From Halosaccharopolyspora lacisalsi (GTDB taxonomy: Bacteria; Actinomycetota; Actinomycetes; Mycobacteriales; Pseudonocardiaceae), in contig NZ_JACGWZ010000001.1 in NCBI RefSeq assembly GCF_014137975.1, positions 1,240,001-1,304,000 on the forward strand: 64,000 nt of DNA, written 5' to 3'. The notes below the pieces were generated by a model that ran no database searches, had not been told where the DNA came from, and worked only from the letters and a program-made list of their open reading frames with translations. Numbering within the stretch: position 1 is the first letter of the stretch; each line of letters begins with the position of its first letter. Positions 17,001 to 25,360 of the stretch are shown here, in pieces. The translations under genes and the position numbers were made by a program.

Positions 17001-17100
17001 GCGACACATCAACGTGCAAGGCCGCTACGCCTTCACCAACAGCCCACCGAACGAACTCCGCCCGCTGCGCGATCCCACCAGCCCCGACGACGAACTCTGA
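14020..17100 (+). CDS. tnpA: Tn3-family transposase TnpA
   Basis: A 1026-residue DDE transposase, the usual length for the family. It starts with a DUF4158-like N-terminus (GVSLEFLSGEQVEAFGRFTG), followed by a long helical region and the catalytic C-terminal half with ASVDGLRFVVP (first Asp), MIATDTASYSDQVFGLFALL (second Asp) and the conserved tail RRIFHGKRGQLYQPYRQGQE, LGALGLVLNMVVLWNTLYLD and GRYAFT. The start lies 20 bases inside the left repeat. It catalyses replicative transposition into a cointegrate. Intact and probably active. A remnant of a close relative lies at 25021-25360. Confidence 0.95.
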   Translation: MRWRIRGVSLEFLSGEQVEAFGRFTGVPSRSELDRFCVLSDTDVQRARQRRRPQNRLGFAVQLVTVRMLGRFLPDPLEVPWEIVEQLAGQVDVDDPSCLKQYAQRLPTQHEHTREITVIYGYRAFEDAQAQQEFREFVAARAWTSTEGPRKLFERATVWLLRHKVLLPGITTLSRRVGEIRDEQAQRLYTAVGALVSPEQADELEQLVRVGDGARLSELERLRRSPTENTPTELARQVERLGELRGLELSELDISRIPQNRLWHLALYGLGTKAATIRGLSSARKTATLVAMGRVLTQQATDDTLDVFDTLVRENLIRRAERESAKTRLHSLPRLSRASITVATGLKTVLGQLRQDSDQAVDADAVWTALETAVGQAQLAEALDAVEELTADQGDPDAAARAELLDRFPTLRKAVASLVEVPFGAAEGGTATLAEFRRLPQLFPGRCRKLSTAQIQSELVGPSWRRLVLGNPDLAADQVDQRAYISAVTEAFHSRLRRGDVFAHGGLRWADPREKLLDEAQWQAAKPEVLTSLELPEDPQPHLGQLAGKLDTAYRVVADRGQDSEPQAATVGADGRLHLDKLEPQESPEEATELSRLCAAMLPEVDLPDLMMEVHGWTGCLEEYTHLSETEARMSELPLSVAACLVAEACNVGFTPVIHSGHPALRRDRLSHVQQNYLRPDTHRAANARLLERHNTLDLVGQWGTGAVASVDGLRFVVPSASVRTGANPRYFGQRGKGVTWLNYVNDQVAGLGGLVVTGTVRDSLHVLDGLLDLDGGPRPEMIATDTASYSDQVFGLFALLGYQFSPRLADMPDQKFWRMDPAADYGPLNALVPDRRHVLDLELIQRNWPDLLRVAGSLSTGAMKASELMRLTQGGGSPTTLGKALAEYGRIAKTLHMLAFVDADETYRRRIHTQLNTQESRHALARRIFHGKRGQLYQPYRQGQEDQLGALGLVLNMVVLWNTLYLDAIVKHLRRQNYPVRDEDVARLSPLGWRHINVQGRYAFTNSPPNELRPLRDPTSPDDEL

Positions 17101-17118
17101 ACCCCTGTACGGATGGGA

Positions 17119-18663
17119 TCACTGACCGGACGTTTGATCTTCCTTCTCAGCGGCTGTGCTATTCGCCTGAAGGTTGTCCGGGTGCAGGACGAACGCGGCG
17201 ATCGTCGCTCCGGCAAGCGCGCAGCCTGCGGCGGTGAGCAACGTGACGGTTTGGGCTTCGGTGAAAGCAGTCCGCGCCGCCTCGGCCAGCGCGGCTTTGT
17301 CGGTATCTGTGCTGCTGTACGCGAGGCTGGCCGCGAGCGATCGGCCGGCATCCTCGGGAATGCTGCCGGGTAGGCCGGCGCGGTAGACGACGGCGAGGAG
17401 GCTGCCGAGGATCGCGACCCCGAGGGCGGTGCCGAGTTGTTGGTGAGTGTCGTTGAGCGCGGACCCCATTCCGGCCCGTGATTGCGGGACGGCGCCGAGA
17501 ACAGTGCTGTAGGTGGCCGGGCTGGAGAATCCCGTGCCACTACCAGCCAACACCAGCCCGATCGCCACAGTCACGTAGGAGCTGGCCGGGGTGAGGGTCG
17601 CGAGGACGACGAACCCGCTGGCCGTGACGGCGAAGCCGAGCATGATCGAGCGCCGGGCACCGATGCGGGCCGGTGCGCGACTGCCGACCGTGGAGCCTGC
17701 CACGGTGCCGAGGGCTAGGGGAATGATGGCTAATCCGGCCTGCAGCGCCGTGTGCCCGCGTACGAGCTGGAGGTATTGCAGCAGTACGAACAGCACGCTG
17801 CCGGTGCCCAAAGTCAACAGGGCGGCTGCAGCGCTGGCCCCGGCGAAGGCCCGGTCACGGTAGAGCGTGAAATCGACCATCGGTGCTGCGGCGTGGTATT
17901 GGCGCCAACCGAACACCCCGAGAGCAACCAGTGCGATGCTCGCGGCGACCGGTACGAGTGGGGAGCCCGCGCCGGTCTCACCGAGGGTGATGATCGCGGT
18001 GGTCAGTGCCACCATCCCGACCGTGACCAGCGCGGCCCCGCCGATGTCGAGTCGCCGGGCGTTGTCGTCGCGGAAGTTGGGCACCAGCCGTGCGATCCCG
18101 ACCAGCGCTACGGCCACAATCGGAATATTGATCAGGAACACGCCGCCCCAGCTCCAGGCCGCCACGAGGGCACCACCGGCGACCGGGCCGACTGCCATGG
18201 CCACCGAGGCGACAGCGGCCCACACCGCGAACGCCTTCGGGCGCTCACCGGTGGGGAAGGCATGAACCAGTACGGCCAGCGTGGCGGGCATGATCAGCGC
18301 GGCGCCCACCCCCATCACCGCGCGCATCGCGATCAACCACCACACCGACCAGGCCGCGAGCGCCGCGACCGAGGCGAGACCGAACACGACGAGCCCAACC
18401 AGCACCGTGCGGCGATGCCCGTAACGATCCGAGGCCACCCCGGCAGCAACCAGCAGGCCGGCGAACACGACCACGTAGGCATCGATCACCGCCTGCAAGC
18501 CGGCGGTGGACGCGTCGAACGCTTGCCCGATCGCCGGTATCGCCACGTTGACCACCGTGTTGTCCATGACGATCACCAACAAGGCCGCGCACAACGCGAC
18601 CAGGATCGACCACCGCCGCGGATGGCCCTCTTCGTCGTCCCTCGCTGACTCGGCCGCCGCCAT
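17119..18663 (-). CDS. DHA2-family MFS multidrug efflux transporter
   Basis: A 514-residue proton antiporter with about 14 hydrophobic segments. Motif A reads [14 protein letters not shown], the start [20 protein letters not shown] is the DHA2 signature, and motif C-like [23 protein letters not shown] follows. It exports drugs or toxic compounds across the membrane. AGGAGG lies seven bases before the ATG at 18663. It is divergent from a TetR gene with two operator copies between them, so it should be repressed until an inducer binds. Carried as transposon cargo. Confidence 0.93.
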   Translation of the reverse strand: MAAAESARDDEEGHPRRWSILVALCAALLVIVMDNTVVNVAIPAIGQAFDASTAGLQAVIDAYVVVFAGLLVAAGVASDRYGHRRTVLVGLVVFGLASVAALAAWSVWWLIAMRAVMGVGAALIMPATLAVLVHAFPTGERPKAFAVWAAVASVAMAVGPVAGGALVAAWSWGGVFLINIPIVAVALVGIARLVPNFRDDNARRLDIGGAALVTVGMVALTTAIITLGETGAGSPLVPVAASIALVALGVFGWRQYHAAAPMVDFTLYRDRAFAGASAAAALLTLGTGSVLFVLLQYLQLVRGHTALQAGLAIIPLALGTVAGSTVGSRAPARIGARRSIMLGFAVTASGFVVLATLTPASSYVTVAIGLVLAGSGTGFSSPATYSTVLGAVPQSRAGMGSALNDTHQQLGTALGVAILGSLLAVVYRAGLPGSIPEDAGRSLAASLAYSSTDTDKAALAEAARTAFTEAQTVTLLTAAGCALAGATIAAFVLHPDNLQANSTAAEKEDQTSGQ

Positions 18664-18682
18664 CCCATGCCTCCTGTCCAGG

Positions 18683-18727
18683 TAGTCCTACAATGCAGGA
18701 CTACTGTAGACCTACACTGTAGGGCTA
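18683..18727. promoter_or_regulatory. Tandem 21-bp palindromic TetR operators
   Basis: Two palindromes with the same half site TAGnCCTACA around a central base: 18683-18703 (arms TAGTCCTACA and TGCAGGACTA) and 18707-18727 (arms TAGACCTACA and TGTAGGGCTA). Centres are 24 bp apart. They fill the gap between the divergent efflux and TetR genes and so probably bind the TetR protein to control both. Confidence 0.8.
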
Positions 18728-18767
18728 TGCGGTGGGGTGGATGCATCCGTTGGTTACGATGCGGCGG

Positions 18768-19481
18768 ATGAGCCCGAAGCGTGGCGGCACCGGCCCTCAC
18801 ACCCCCGGGGCGATCTGGCTACGGACTCGTGCTCCCGGGCGCAACACCGGCAGCGAACTCAGCCGCGAACGCATCGCCGACGCGACCGTTACCGTCCTCG
18901 ATCGCGACGGCATGAGCGGACTCAGCCTGCGACGACTAGCCACCACGCTGAACGTGCACGCCACGACGCTCTACTGGCACGTCGCCACCCGAGACGACCT
19001 GCTCGACCTCGCCCTCGACGCCGTGTTCGGCGAAGTCGTTCTTCCTGAGACGCACGCGCACGACTGGACACACGACATCACCGGTTACATGCACGGCCTG
19101 CGCACCGCGTTGCTCCAACATCCCTGGTCAGGCGCCCTGGCCAGCAGTCGCCCTTTGCTGGGCCCCAACGCGCTGGCCCGGGCCGAATTCGTACACGCCG
19201 CCCTGGCCAGCGCCGGATTCACCGAGCTGGACCTCACCGCCGCCGCCGCCGCCATCTCCAACTACGTCATCGGCACGGTTGCCACCGAGACCTCCTGGCA
19301 ACACGTAGACGAGACCCCCGCACGCCAAGCCCTCAACGAACACCTCCACCACCACGCCGCGCTCTACCCCACCCTCGCTACCCAACCCCCACCCATTGAC
19401 ACCACGTGGGAAGCCCACTTCACGCGGGGAATGACCTTCCTGCTCGCCGGTCTCACAGCCCAGCTATCCCGCGACCAGTGA
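18768..19481 (+). CDS. TetR-family transcriptional repressor
   Basis: A 237-residue regulator. The helix-turn-helix covers about residues 30-75: SRERIADATVTVLDRDG, LSLRRLATTLNVHATTLYWH and RDDLLDLALDAVFGEV. The C-terminal ligand domain resembles that of TetR proper (ASSRPLLGPNALARAEFV). The start is uncertain: in-frame candidates are GTG 18732, ATG 18741, 18759 and 18768; all lie just after the operators. It probably represses the divergent DHA2 pump and itself, released by a substrate of the pump. Confidence 0.88.
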   Translation: MSPKRGGTGPHTPGAIWLRTRAPGRNTGSELSRERIADATVTVLDRDGMSGLSLRRLATTLNVHATTLYWHVATRDDLLDLALDAVFGEVVLPETHAHDWTHDITGYMHGLRTALLQHPWSGALASSRPLLGPNALARAEFVHAALASAGFTELDLTAAAAAISNYVIGTVATETSWQHVDETPARQALNEHLHHHAALYPTLATQPPPIDTTWEAHFTRGMTFLLAGLTAQLSRDQ

Positions 19482-19605
19482 GGAACCGCTTGCGTACATC
19501 CGCCGACGCAGCGGGCGGCGTGCCGTGGCCTGGACCTGCGGCGTTGCAGATACCCCGTACGGTGAAAATTCCGATCGTCGGGGGCTAACCGTACGCTCGC
19601 CCGCC

Positions 19606-20195
19606 ATGAGCGCCACGATCATCGGCTACGCCCGCTGCTCCACCGACGAACAAGACCTCACCGCCCAACAACAGCGCCTGGCCGAGCTCGGCGTCGCCGA
19701 CGAGCGGATCTATCTCGACCACGGGCTGACCGGCACCACCCGAGCCCGCCCCGGTCTCGATCAGGCGCTCGCCGCCGTCCGCCAGGGCGACACGCTCGCG
19801 GTCCCGAAACTCGACCGGCTTGCCCGATCGGTGCCCGACGCTCGCGCCATCGGCGACTCACTCTGGCCGAACGAGGCATCAAGCTCTCCCTCTGCGGACA
19901 GGTCTACGACCCGGCCGACCCCATGGGCAAGATGTTCTTCAACATCCTGGCCACCTTCGCCGAGTTCGAAGTCGACCTGCTGCGGGCCAGGACGAAGGAA
20001 AGCATGGCTGTGGCCAAGGCCAAGGGCAAGCTGCGCGGCAAGCAGCCCAAGCTCTCGGCTAAGCAACAGCGCGAACTCGTGCGCATGTACGGCACCGGCG
20101 AGTACACCATCGCTGACCTCGCCGAGCTCTTCACAGTCTCCCGGACCACGATCTACCGCACCCTGCAGCGCGAGCCGAACGGGCAAGCGCGCTGA
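19606..20195 (+). pseudogene. tnpR: Serine resolvase TnpR, frameshifted
   Basis: The first 85 codons match a Tn3-type resolvase: IIGYARCSTDEQDLTAQQQR with catalytic Ser, GLTGTTRARPGL and AVPKLDRLARSVPDARAIGD. A one-base shift near 19862 moves the rest (RGIKLSLCGQVYDPADPMGK, FFNILATFAEFEVDLLRART and a C-terminal helix-turn-helix YTIADLAELFTVSRTTIYRT) into another frame that runs to 20195. Unless this is a sequencing error, cointegrate resolution needs a resolvase in trans. The res site should lie in 19482-19605. Confidence 0.88.
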
Positions 20196-20209
20196 CCTGC
20201 GATCAAGGG

Positions 20210-20247
20210 TTTAGCGTTCAATCTCGCACGGCTCTTCCCCAGACCCC
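20210..20247 (-). repeat. Right 38-bp terminal inverted repeat of the transposon
   Basis: Read on the minus strand it starts GGGGTCTGGGGAAGAGCC and ends GAACGCTAAA. It follows the resolvase stop by 14 bases. Confidence 0.92.
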
Positions 20248-20397
20248 GAGTAGCGGCCGAGCATGTTGGGGTTCCGGTAAGGGTCGTGTCGTCAGGTGCC
20301 GTCGAACATGACCTGTGCCAGGACCGGGTCGGCGATCCGGCAGCACCGTTCTGACCACCACGAACTCCTTGGCGGCTCGGGACGGTTTCAGGATCAG

Positions 20398-21501
20398 TCA
20401 GTTGTTCATGGAGACCAGGCGTTGGTCCGCGTCGGAGTGCGGGGAATCGTCGATTTCCAGGCGTGCGGCTGCGATCTGGCGGCGTCCCCAGCGTTCGCTG
20501 TAGCCGTAGCGCCTGCCGAGTTCGCCGCCGGTGAGAGGCTCGCCGGCTTCCAACGACAGCCGGTAGTCGCGGCGGGCGAAGGTGCGCTTGTCCTCGTCGG
20601 CGATTTCGCCCTCGGCCGGGACCGGAGGCAAGTGTTGGGTCGGCTCGTCGTCGCTGTCCGCAAGTTCCGGGCCGGGGGCCGCCGGGGGCGGTTGCGGCGG
20701 TGTCTGCTCGGGGAGCGAGGTGGGTTCGGCGGACCGGTGTTGTCCGGTCGCGAGCTCGGTGGGGGCGAGCGTGCTCGCCGAGCCGGCCGGCTCGGCATGC
20801 CCGGGGTGCGGATCATGCCGGACGGCGGACACCTTGGCCGCGCTGGTGGTGAGCTGGTGAGGGGTGTGCCGGACGGTGGGTTCTTCGGCGGACTCGTGGG
20901 CGACCACGGCCAGGCCGGCGATTTCCGAGACGGGGATGTCGGTGACTTGCTGGCGGAACGCACTGGAGGTGCCGTCGCGGTCGAGCATCCAGCGCAGCAG
21001 CAGCAACCCGGGGCGCAGACGCAGTCGGCGCTTGCCGTGGCGTTCCTCGTAGTCGGCGCGGAGTTCGGCCAGGACCACGTCGAAAACCGCCACGGCCGCG
21101 ATCGGGAGCCCGGCGGCCACGATCCGGGCCTCGGGAGAGATTTGATGGATCCAGTTGATCCAACTGGAGATCGCAGTGAACGTCCACATCAGCAAGCGCC
21201 CCCGGACCGCGCTGCGCCCATAGATCGAGGCCCGGTAAGTGATCAGGGTGGCCCCGAAGGCAGCCCCGTCGAAAGTGCCGGGTACCAGCCAGGCAGTCCA
21301 GTAGCTAAAGCCGACCATCTGGTCCAGGCCGTAGGCGTGCAGCCCGACGAAGGATGCCCCCCAGCCCATCACCGCCGCCAGGGCCACGAAACTCAACGCG
21401 GCCCGCGAAAGCCATAACCCGCTGCGCTTGGCCGCCTGCTGGGCAGTGCTCACCGTCTTGCCCCCGACGCTGGCGAGAGGACTGGTCCGCGCCGGCGCCA
21501 C
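20398..21501 (-). CDS. DUF2637 membrane protein with C-terminal DNA-binding-like segment
   Basis: A 367-residue protein. Residues about 25-170 hold four hydrophobic segments in the DUF2637 pattern (FVALAAVMGWGASFVGLHAY, FDGAAFGATLITYRAS, LMWTFTAISSWINWIH, AAVAVFDVVLAELRADYEER). A long Pro/Thr/Ala-rich linker follows, and the end (LTGGELGRRYGYSERWGRRQ) looks like a helix-turn-helix. DUF2637 proteins occur in actinomycete plasmids and integrative elements, next to replication and transfer genes. It was probably part of the same replicon as the DnaB fragment across the transposon. Confidence 0.8.
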   Translation of the reverse strand: MAPARTSPLASVGGKTVSTAQQAAKRSGLWLSRAALSFVALAAVMGWGASFVGLHAYGLDQMVGFSYWTAWLVPGTFDGAAFGATLITYRASIYGRSAVRGRLLMWTFTAISSWINWIHQISPEARIVAAGLPIAAVAVFDVVLAELRADYEERHGKRRLRLRPGLLLLRWMLDRDGTSSAFRQQVTDIPVSEIAGLAVVAHESAEEPTVRHTPHQLTTSAAKVSAVRHDPHPGHAEPAGSASTLAPTELATGQHRSAEPTSLPEQTPPQPPPAAPGPELADSDDEPTQHLPPVPAEGEIADEDKRTFARRDYRLSLEAGEPLTGGELGRRYGYSERWGRRQIAAARLEIDDSPHSDADQRLVSMNN

Positions 21502-21646
21502 ATCGCCAGCTCACCATGGCACCGGCGCGCAGCCTAGATCACGCGTTCGACTACAAGCCGATCGGGAACCCGCCGCTGTCCGGTCAGCCGCGGACTGGTC
21601 TCCGTGCCGGTGCGACTGCACCTGGTGTGACATGCCCCTTACCGGC

Positions 21647-21672
21647 CTCGTACTCCTGAAGCTGTCCTGAGG
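21647..21672 (+). repeat. Partial third copy of the 2211/4981 element end
   Basis: TCGTACTCCTGAAGCTG followed by TCCTGAGG matches the outer 25 bases of the ends of the 2211-5033 element, then diverges. The interval 21502-21826 has no gene I can support. Confidence 0.5.
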
Positions 21673-21826
21673 GGCAGAGTGAGCCGATCGGTTCGGGGCG
21701 GGCATCTCGTGTCGTGGGCGCGGCGCCGCGCCCAGGATGCTGCCCGTCCTGACGAGATCCCCGGCCAAGGTTCCGGCGAGCCGTGACCCCTGCCGTGGCG
21801 AGGTTGGCAGGGGGCAGACTCACGGT

Positions 21827-22027
21827 ATGAGTGAACACCCCAACGAGGTCGAGCAGGACGAAACCAGGTCGTCGGTGGCGCCGGGGGTGGCCGCGGCGAT
21901 GCGGGAGGTGCGGCGCGTGGCCGCGGGTACCGGGGAGGTGGCCGGCCGGGTGGCTACCGGGCGTCTCGGTGGTGGCCGTCGCACTGTGGCCGACGGCGAC
22001 GGCGAGGCGTCGCCGGACGGGGGCTGA
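21827..22027 (+). CDS. Short hypothetical protein
   Basis: A 66-codon frame from an ATG at 21827 (MSEHPNEVEQDETRSSVAPG). It is charged, Gly/Ala-rich and has no recognisable motif. It is convergent with the integrase gene and ends 14 bases before its stop. Support is limited to frame and codon usage. Confidence 0.3.
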   Translation: MSEHPNEVEQDETRSSVAPGVAAAMREVRRVAAGTGEVAGRVATGRLGGGRRTVADGDGEASPDGG

Positions 22028-22041
22028 GTTCGCCCGGTGGT

Positions 22042-23076
22042 TTACAGGCCGATGCCTTTGACGGCGTTGTCGTCCCAGCGTTCGACGATGTGGAGGTAGC
22101 CGTAGAGCGCCGATCCGTTCGGTGACCAGCGTCCTTGGGTGGCGATGGTGGTGGCGTCGTGGCCGGCCCGTCTGGCTTCGGTGGCCAGGCCGGCGCGGAG
22201 GCCGTGGGCGGACACGCGGGTGAGGTCGAGGCCGGCGGCGGTGGCGGTGCGTTGCAGCACGAGGTTGACGGCTTGGCCGGACATGCCGGACAGGACGCGG
22301 CCGTGGCGGTCGATGCGGCGGAACGCCCGGCCGGTGGGTTCGGTGCCGAGGTGGGTGGCCAGTGCGGTGCGGTAGGCGCGCCAGGCGCGCACGGGGCAGG
22401 TGAGTGCGCTGGTGCCGTGTGGGATCGCGATGTCGGTGTCGTCGTCGGAGGTTTTGCTCGTGCGCAGGGTGACGACCAGGCCCTCGTCGGCGACGGCGAC
22501 GTCGGCGGCCCACAGTCCGGCCACCTCACTACGTCGGGCGGCCATGCCGAAGGCGACCAGTAGCAGTGCCCGGTCGCGCAGCCCCAGCAGTGTGTCGTCG
22601 AGGACTCGGGACAGCTGGCGGAGTTCGGCCACGGTGATGGGCCGGGCTTTGCCGCGGCCGCGCCGCAATCCGTGCTCGGCCAGGGCCCGCTGGTACTGGC
22701 GCTGGCGTTCGGCGACGATCTCGCGGTCGTCGATGTCGAGGTCGGCCACCCCGTCGTCGCGCAGACTGCGGCGGGTGCCGGTCACGCGGCGTTCGATGGT
22801 GCGCGGGGCCGCGTCGTGGCTGATCAGCCACTCGACGAACCCGACCAGGGTGCCCACGCTCAGCTCGTGCTGGCCGATGTCGAAGGCTGAGCAGTAGGCG
22901 TTCCACGCGCGCCGGTCGGAGTCGTAGGCCCGCCGGGTGGCGGCGTTGCGGCCGGCGTCGACGTGGGCTCGGGCCGCGGCGTCCAACTCGGCCCGCACCT
23001 CGGGAGAGGCCGTGGGGCCGAACAGCGCGATCTGCGGTCCGTCGCTGTCGGCGGGTTGTCCGGAATGCTGGGGCAC
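22042..23076 (-). CDS. Tyrosine recombinase / integrase
   Basis: A 344-residue integrase from the GTG at 23076 (VPQHSGQPADSDGPQ); the open frame extends further upstream but into sequence without protein character. The catalytic set is complete: Arg in GMAARRSEVAG, Lys in LRTSKTSDDD, His-x-x-Arg in SAHGLRAGLAT, Trp in TQGRWSPNG replacing the second His (a common variant), and Tyr in SALYGYLHI. It probably integrated the plasmid-like element that carries the DUF2637 and DnaB-like genes. Its upstream region ends at a 176-bp miniature element. Confidence 0.85.
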   Translation of the reverse strand: MPQHSGQPADSDGPQIALFGPTASPEVRAELDAAARAHVDAGRNAATRRAYDSDRRAWNAYCSAFDIGQHELSVGTLVGFVEWLISHDAAPRTIERRVTGTRRSLRDDGVADLDIDDREIVAERQRQYQRALAEHGLRRGRGKARPITVAELRQLSRVLDDTLLGLRDRALLLVAFGMAARRSEVAGLWAADVAVADEGLVVTLRTSKTSDDDTDIAIPHGTSALTCPVRAWRAYRTALATHLGTEPTGRAFRRIDRHGRVLSGMSGQAVNLVLQRTATAAGLDLTRVSAHGLRAGLATEARRAGHDATTIATQGRWSPNGSALYGYLHIVERWDDNAVKGIGL

Positions 23077-23120
23077 AGTAAGCGACCCTATCGGAAGCGA
23101 GAGGTTCCATAAGCCGACTT

Positions 23121-23296
23121 GGGGTCTGAGTAGTAGCGGTACAGGATTTGGCGCTGTGCACGGTTTCGGCTGGTGATCGAGGTGTCGGCACACAGCCGTG
23201 GAACGACCAAGACGGTCCCGCCCTCTGCTCCGCGCTGCCGTAACCAGGAAGGAAGCTCGTTACCGGAGGATCCCGTACTCCTACTACTCAGACCCC
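23121..23296. mobile_element. 176-bp miniature element with Tn3-type ends (second family)
   Basis: Bounded by inverted repeats: GGGGTCTGAGTAGTAGCGG at 23121 and, on the minus strand, GGGGTCTGAGTAGTAGGAG ending at 23296. The end sequence is related to those of the 61147-62743 element (CTGAGTAGCAGCGG, GGATCCTCCG). No gene inside and no target duplication visible. It lies 45 bp upstream of the integrase start, so it may affect that promoter. Confidence 0.72.
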
Positions 23297-23467
23297 GGAT
23301 GAGTCCTTTTCGGTCGAGCTACCTTGCGGCTCGGCGTAGCGACCTGAGAACTACGCCAACACCTGCCGACCTGGGGTGGCGGTTTGGGGTCGGGACCGCT
23401 GCACCTTTTTACGCCTGTGCCGGGGCTCACGCTCGGTCGCGGTGAGCCCCGTGTCATCAACGATGGG

Positions 23468-23839
23468 TCAGGCGGTGCCGTGTGTCCAACCGGAACAGCT
23501 CCCGGATTTGACGTCATTTCCGTCGATCCGGCACACGTAGTACCTGATTGTGCTTCCCTCAGGCATGCTCATGTTGTGGTCGACCACGCTTCCGGCCCCG
23601 TTGCGGTTGGTGAATTCACCGGCATTAGGCGCGTCGGAGCGTTCGTAGTACACGTACACGCCGTGGCCGTCGGCTCTTTCGTCGTAAGCGTAGAGGTGTT
23701 CGCCGTGGTCGTCGAAGACCACACGGGCGGCGCAGTACCCCTCGGTGCTACATGCCGAAGAACTTTCGCCCGCATATGCCGAGGGGACGAACAGCACACT
23801 GGCCACAGCGGCGAGAACAACAACGAGTAGCTTGCGCAT
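23468..23839 (-). CDS. Small secreted protein (family shared with 28441-28833)
   Basis: A 123-residue protein with a clear signal peptide: MRKLLVVVLAAVASVLFV followed by SAYAG, cleavage after AYA. The mature part is about 100 residues with four cysteines and the pattern DDHGEHLYAYDERADG, VDHNMSMPEGSTIRYYVC and SCSGW. The same layout recurs in the 28441-28833 protein. No known fold is recognised; two cysteine pairs suggest disulfides and an extracellular role. Not in an operon. Confidence 0.7.
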   Translation of the reverse strand: MRKLLVVVLAAVASVLFVPSAYAGESSSACSTEGYCAARVVFDDHGEHLYAYDERADGHGVYVYYERSDAPNAGEFTNRNGAGSVVDHNMSMPEGSTIRYYVCRIDGNDVKSGSCSGWTHGTA

Positions 23840-24054
23840 GAGCGAATCTCCTCACGTCAGTAGCATGATCCGCAGCGCAGACTTCCACATTCTCTCCGCC
23901 AGTACGACCGTTTTGTAGCTTTTTCCCACGTTCGGAGCAGCCTTGGCTGGGACTGTCTCAGTTGGGGTTCCCCTGCGGACGCGACGACGTCGCGTGAGTC
24001 GTCGGTCAGGGACGGGTTGGCGGTGCGCTGAGCGCAAGGGTGATGCTTGGGTAT

Positions 24055-25020
24055 ATGGAAGATCGATACCCTGACATTGAGCCCTATGAGTTCGGCCTGT
24101 TGGAGGTCACCGACGGGCACGTCTTGTACTGGGAGACCGTCGGAGACCCGGCTGGTACGCCAGCGGTGTACCTGCACGGCGGCCCAGGATCGGGTAGCAC
24201 TCACGGCGCTCGCCGCCATTTCGACCCGGGCGGCTTTCGTGCGGTTCTGTTCGATCAGCGCGGCTGCGGGCGGAGCCGTCCGTTGGCCAGCGAGCCGGAT
24301 GCGGAGCTGTCCACGAACACCACCGCGCATCTGGTGGCCGACATTGAGCGGTTGCGCGAGCACTTGGGCATCGACCGGTGGATTGTCGTCGGGATCTCCT
24401 GGGGCGTGACGCTCGGCCTGGTTTATGCCCAACATCATCCGGAGCGGGTACTGGCGATGGTGCTCGGTGCGGTGACGGCGGGCACCAGGCGGGAGATCGA
24501 CTGGATCACTCGGGATATGGGACGGGTCTTTCCGCGCGAGTGGGAGCGCTTTGTTGCGGCGGTACCCGCAAACGAACGCAACAAGGACCTCTGTGCCGCC
24601 TACGCTCGGCTGTTGGCCAGCCCCGATCTCCACACTCGGGAAGAGGCGGCACGGCAGTGGTGCGCTTGGGAGGACACGCACGTGTCGTTGATGCCAGGCT
24701 GGACACCGAACCCAAGGTACGAGGACACGGCGTTTCGCATGATCTTCGCTCGGCTCGTGACCCACTACTGGAGCCACGGTTGCTTCCTGGCCGACGATCA
24801 GGTCCTCAACGCGATGGACCGACTGAGCGACATTCCCGCGGTGTTGATCCACGGACGCTTCGACGTCTCCGGGCCGCTGGACACTGCCTGGCAGCTCCAC
24901 CGAGCCTGGCCGGGCAGTCAACTCGTCGTTGTCGACGATGCCGGCCACGGGGGCGGCAGCTTCACCAGCGAACTCATCGCCGCCTTGGACTCCTTCCACA
25001 CACTCAACCTGCCTCGCTGA
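24055..25020 (+). CDS. pip: Proline iminopeptidase
   Basis: A 321-residue alpha/beta hydrolase of peptidase family S33. The start MEDRYPDIEPYEFGLLEV matches the family N-terminus, hence ATG 24055 over two starts slightly upstream. HGGPGSGS is the oxyanion-hole motif, VVGISWGVTLGL holds the nucleophile Ser, GRFDVSGP the Asp and DDAGHGG the His. It removes N-terminal proline from peptides in the cytoplasm. The stop is followed immediately by a Tn3 remnant, so the downstream context was replaced. Confidence 0.92.
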   Translation: MEDRYPDIEPYEFGLLEVTDGHVLYWETVGDPAGTPAVYLHGGPGSGSTHGARRHFDPGGFRAVLFDQRGCGRSRPLASEPDAELSTNTTAHLVADIERLREHLGIDRWIVVGISWGVTLGLVYAQHHPERVLAMVLGAVTAGTRREIDWITRDMGRVFPREWERFVAAVPANERNKDLCAAYARLLASPDLHTREEAARQWCAWEDTHVSLMPGWTPNPRYEDTAFRMIFARLVTHYWSHGCFLADDQVLNAMDRLSDIPAVLIHGRFDVSGPLDTAWQLHRAWPGSQLVVVDDAGHGGGSFTSELIAALDSFHTLNLPR

Positions 25021-25360
25021 GGGATCCCCTTCGTACAGAGGTTCAGAGTTCGTTGTCGGGGTCGCGTAGCGGGCGGAGCTCGCCTGGTGGGCTGCTGGCG
25101 AAGGCGTAGCGGCCTTGGACGTTGATGTGTTGCCAGCCCAGTGGTGACAGGCGGGCGAGGTCCTCGTCGCGGACGGGATAGCCCTGACGGCGCAGCTGTT
25201 TGATGGTGGTGTCGAGGTAGACGCTGTTCCAGAGTACGACCATGTTCAGTACCAGCCCGAGCGCGCCGAGTTGGTTTTCCTGGCCTTGCCGGTAGGGCTG
25301 ATACAGCTGGCCGCGTTTGCCGTGGAAGATCCGGCGGGCCAGCGCGTGGCGGGACTCGGC
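25021..25360 (-). pseudogene. Tn3-family transposase, 3' remnant
   Basis: The minus strand reads the last 106 residues of a transposase very close to the tnpA at 14020: ESRHALARRIFHGKRGQLYQ, then LGALGLVLNMVVLWNSVYLD and INVQGRYAFASSPPGELRPL. Similarity continues about 20 bases past the stop. It ends abruptly at 25360, where a hairpin begins. A leftover of a second copy of this transposon family. Confidence 0.9.

Larger units (their letters stand above)
13963..20247. mobile_element. Complete Tn3-family transposon with DHA2 efflux and TetR cargo
   Basis: 6285 bp bounded by 38-bp inverted repeats at 13963-14000 and 20210-20247; the homology extends inward to about 57 bp. Contents in order: tnpA (plus), DHA2 efflux pump (minus), TetR regulator (plus), frameshifted resolvase (plus). 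The flanking 5-mers (GTCAA and GAGTA) do not match, so no target duplication is seen; the sequence may have rearranged since insertion. It splits a plasmid-like region: a DnaB fragment on the left, a DUF2637 gene on the right. Confidence 0.92.

Noticed and set aside
19482-19605. An additional gene between TetR and the resolvase.
   Set aside because: The frames are short and the interval is where a Tn3 res site is expected.
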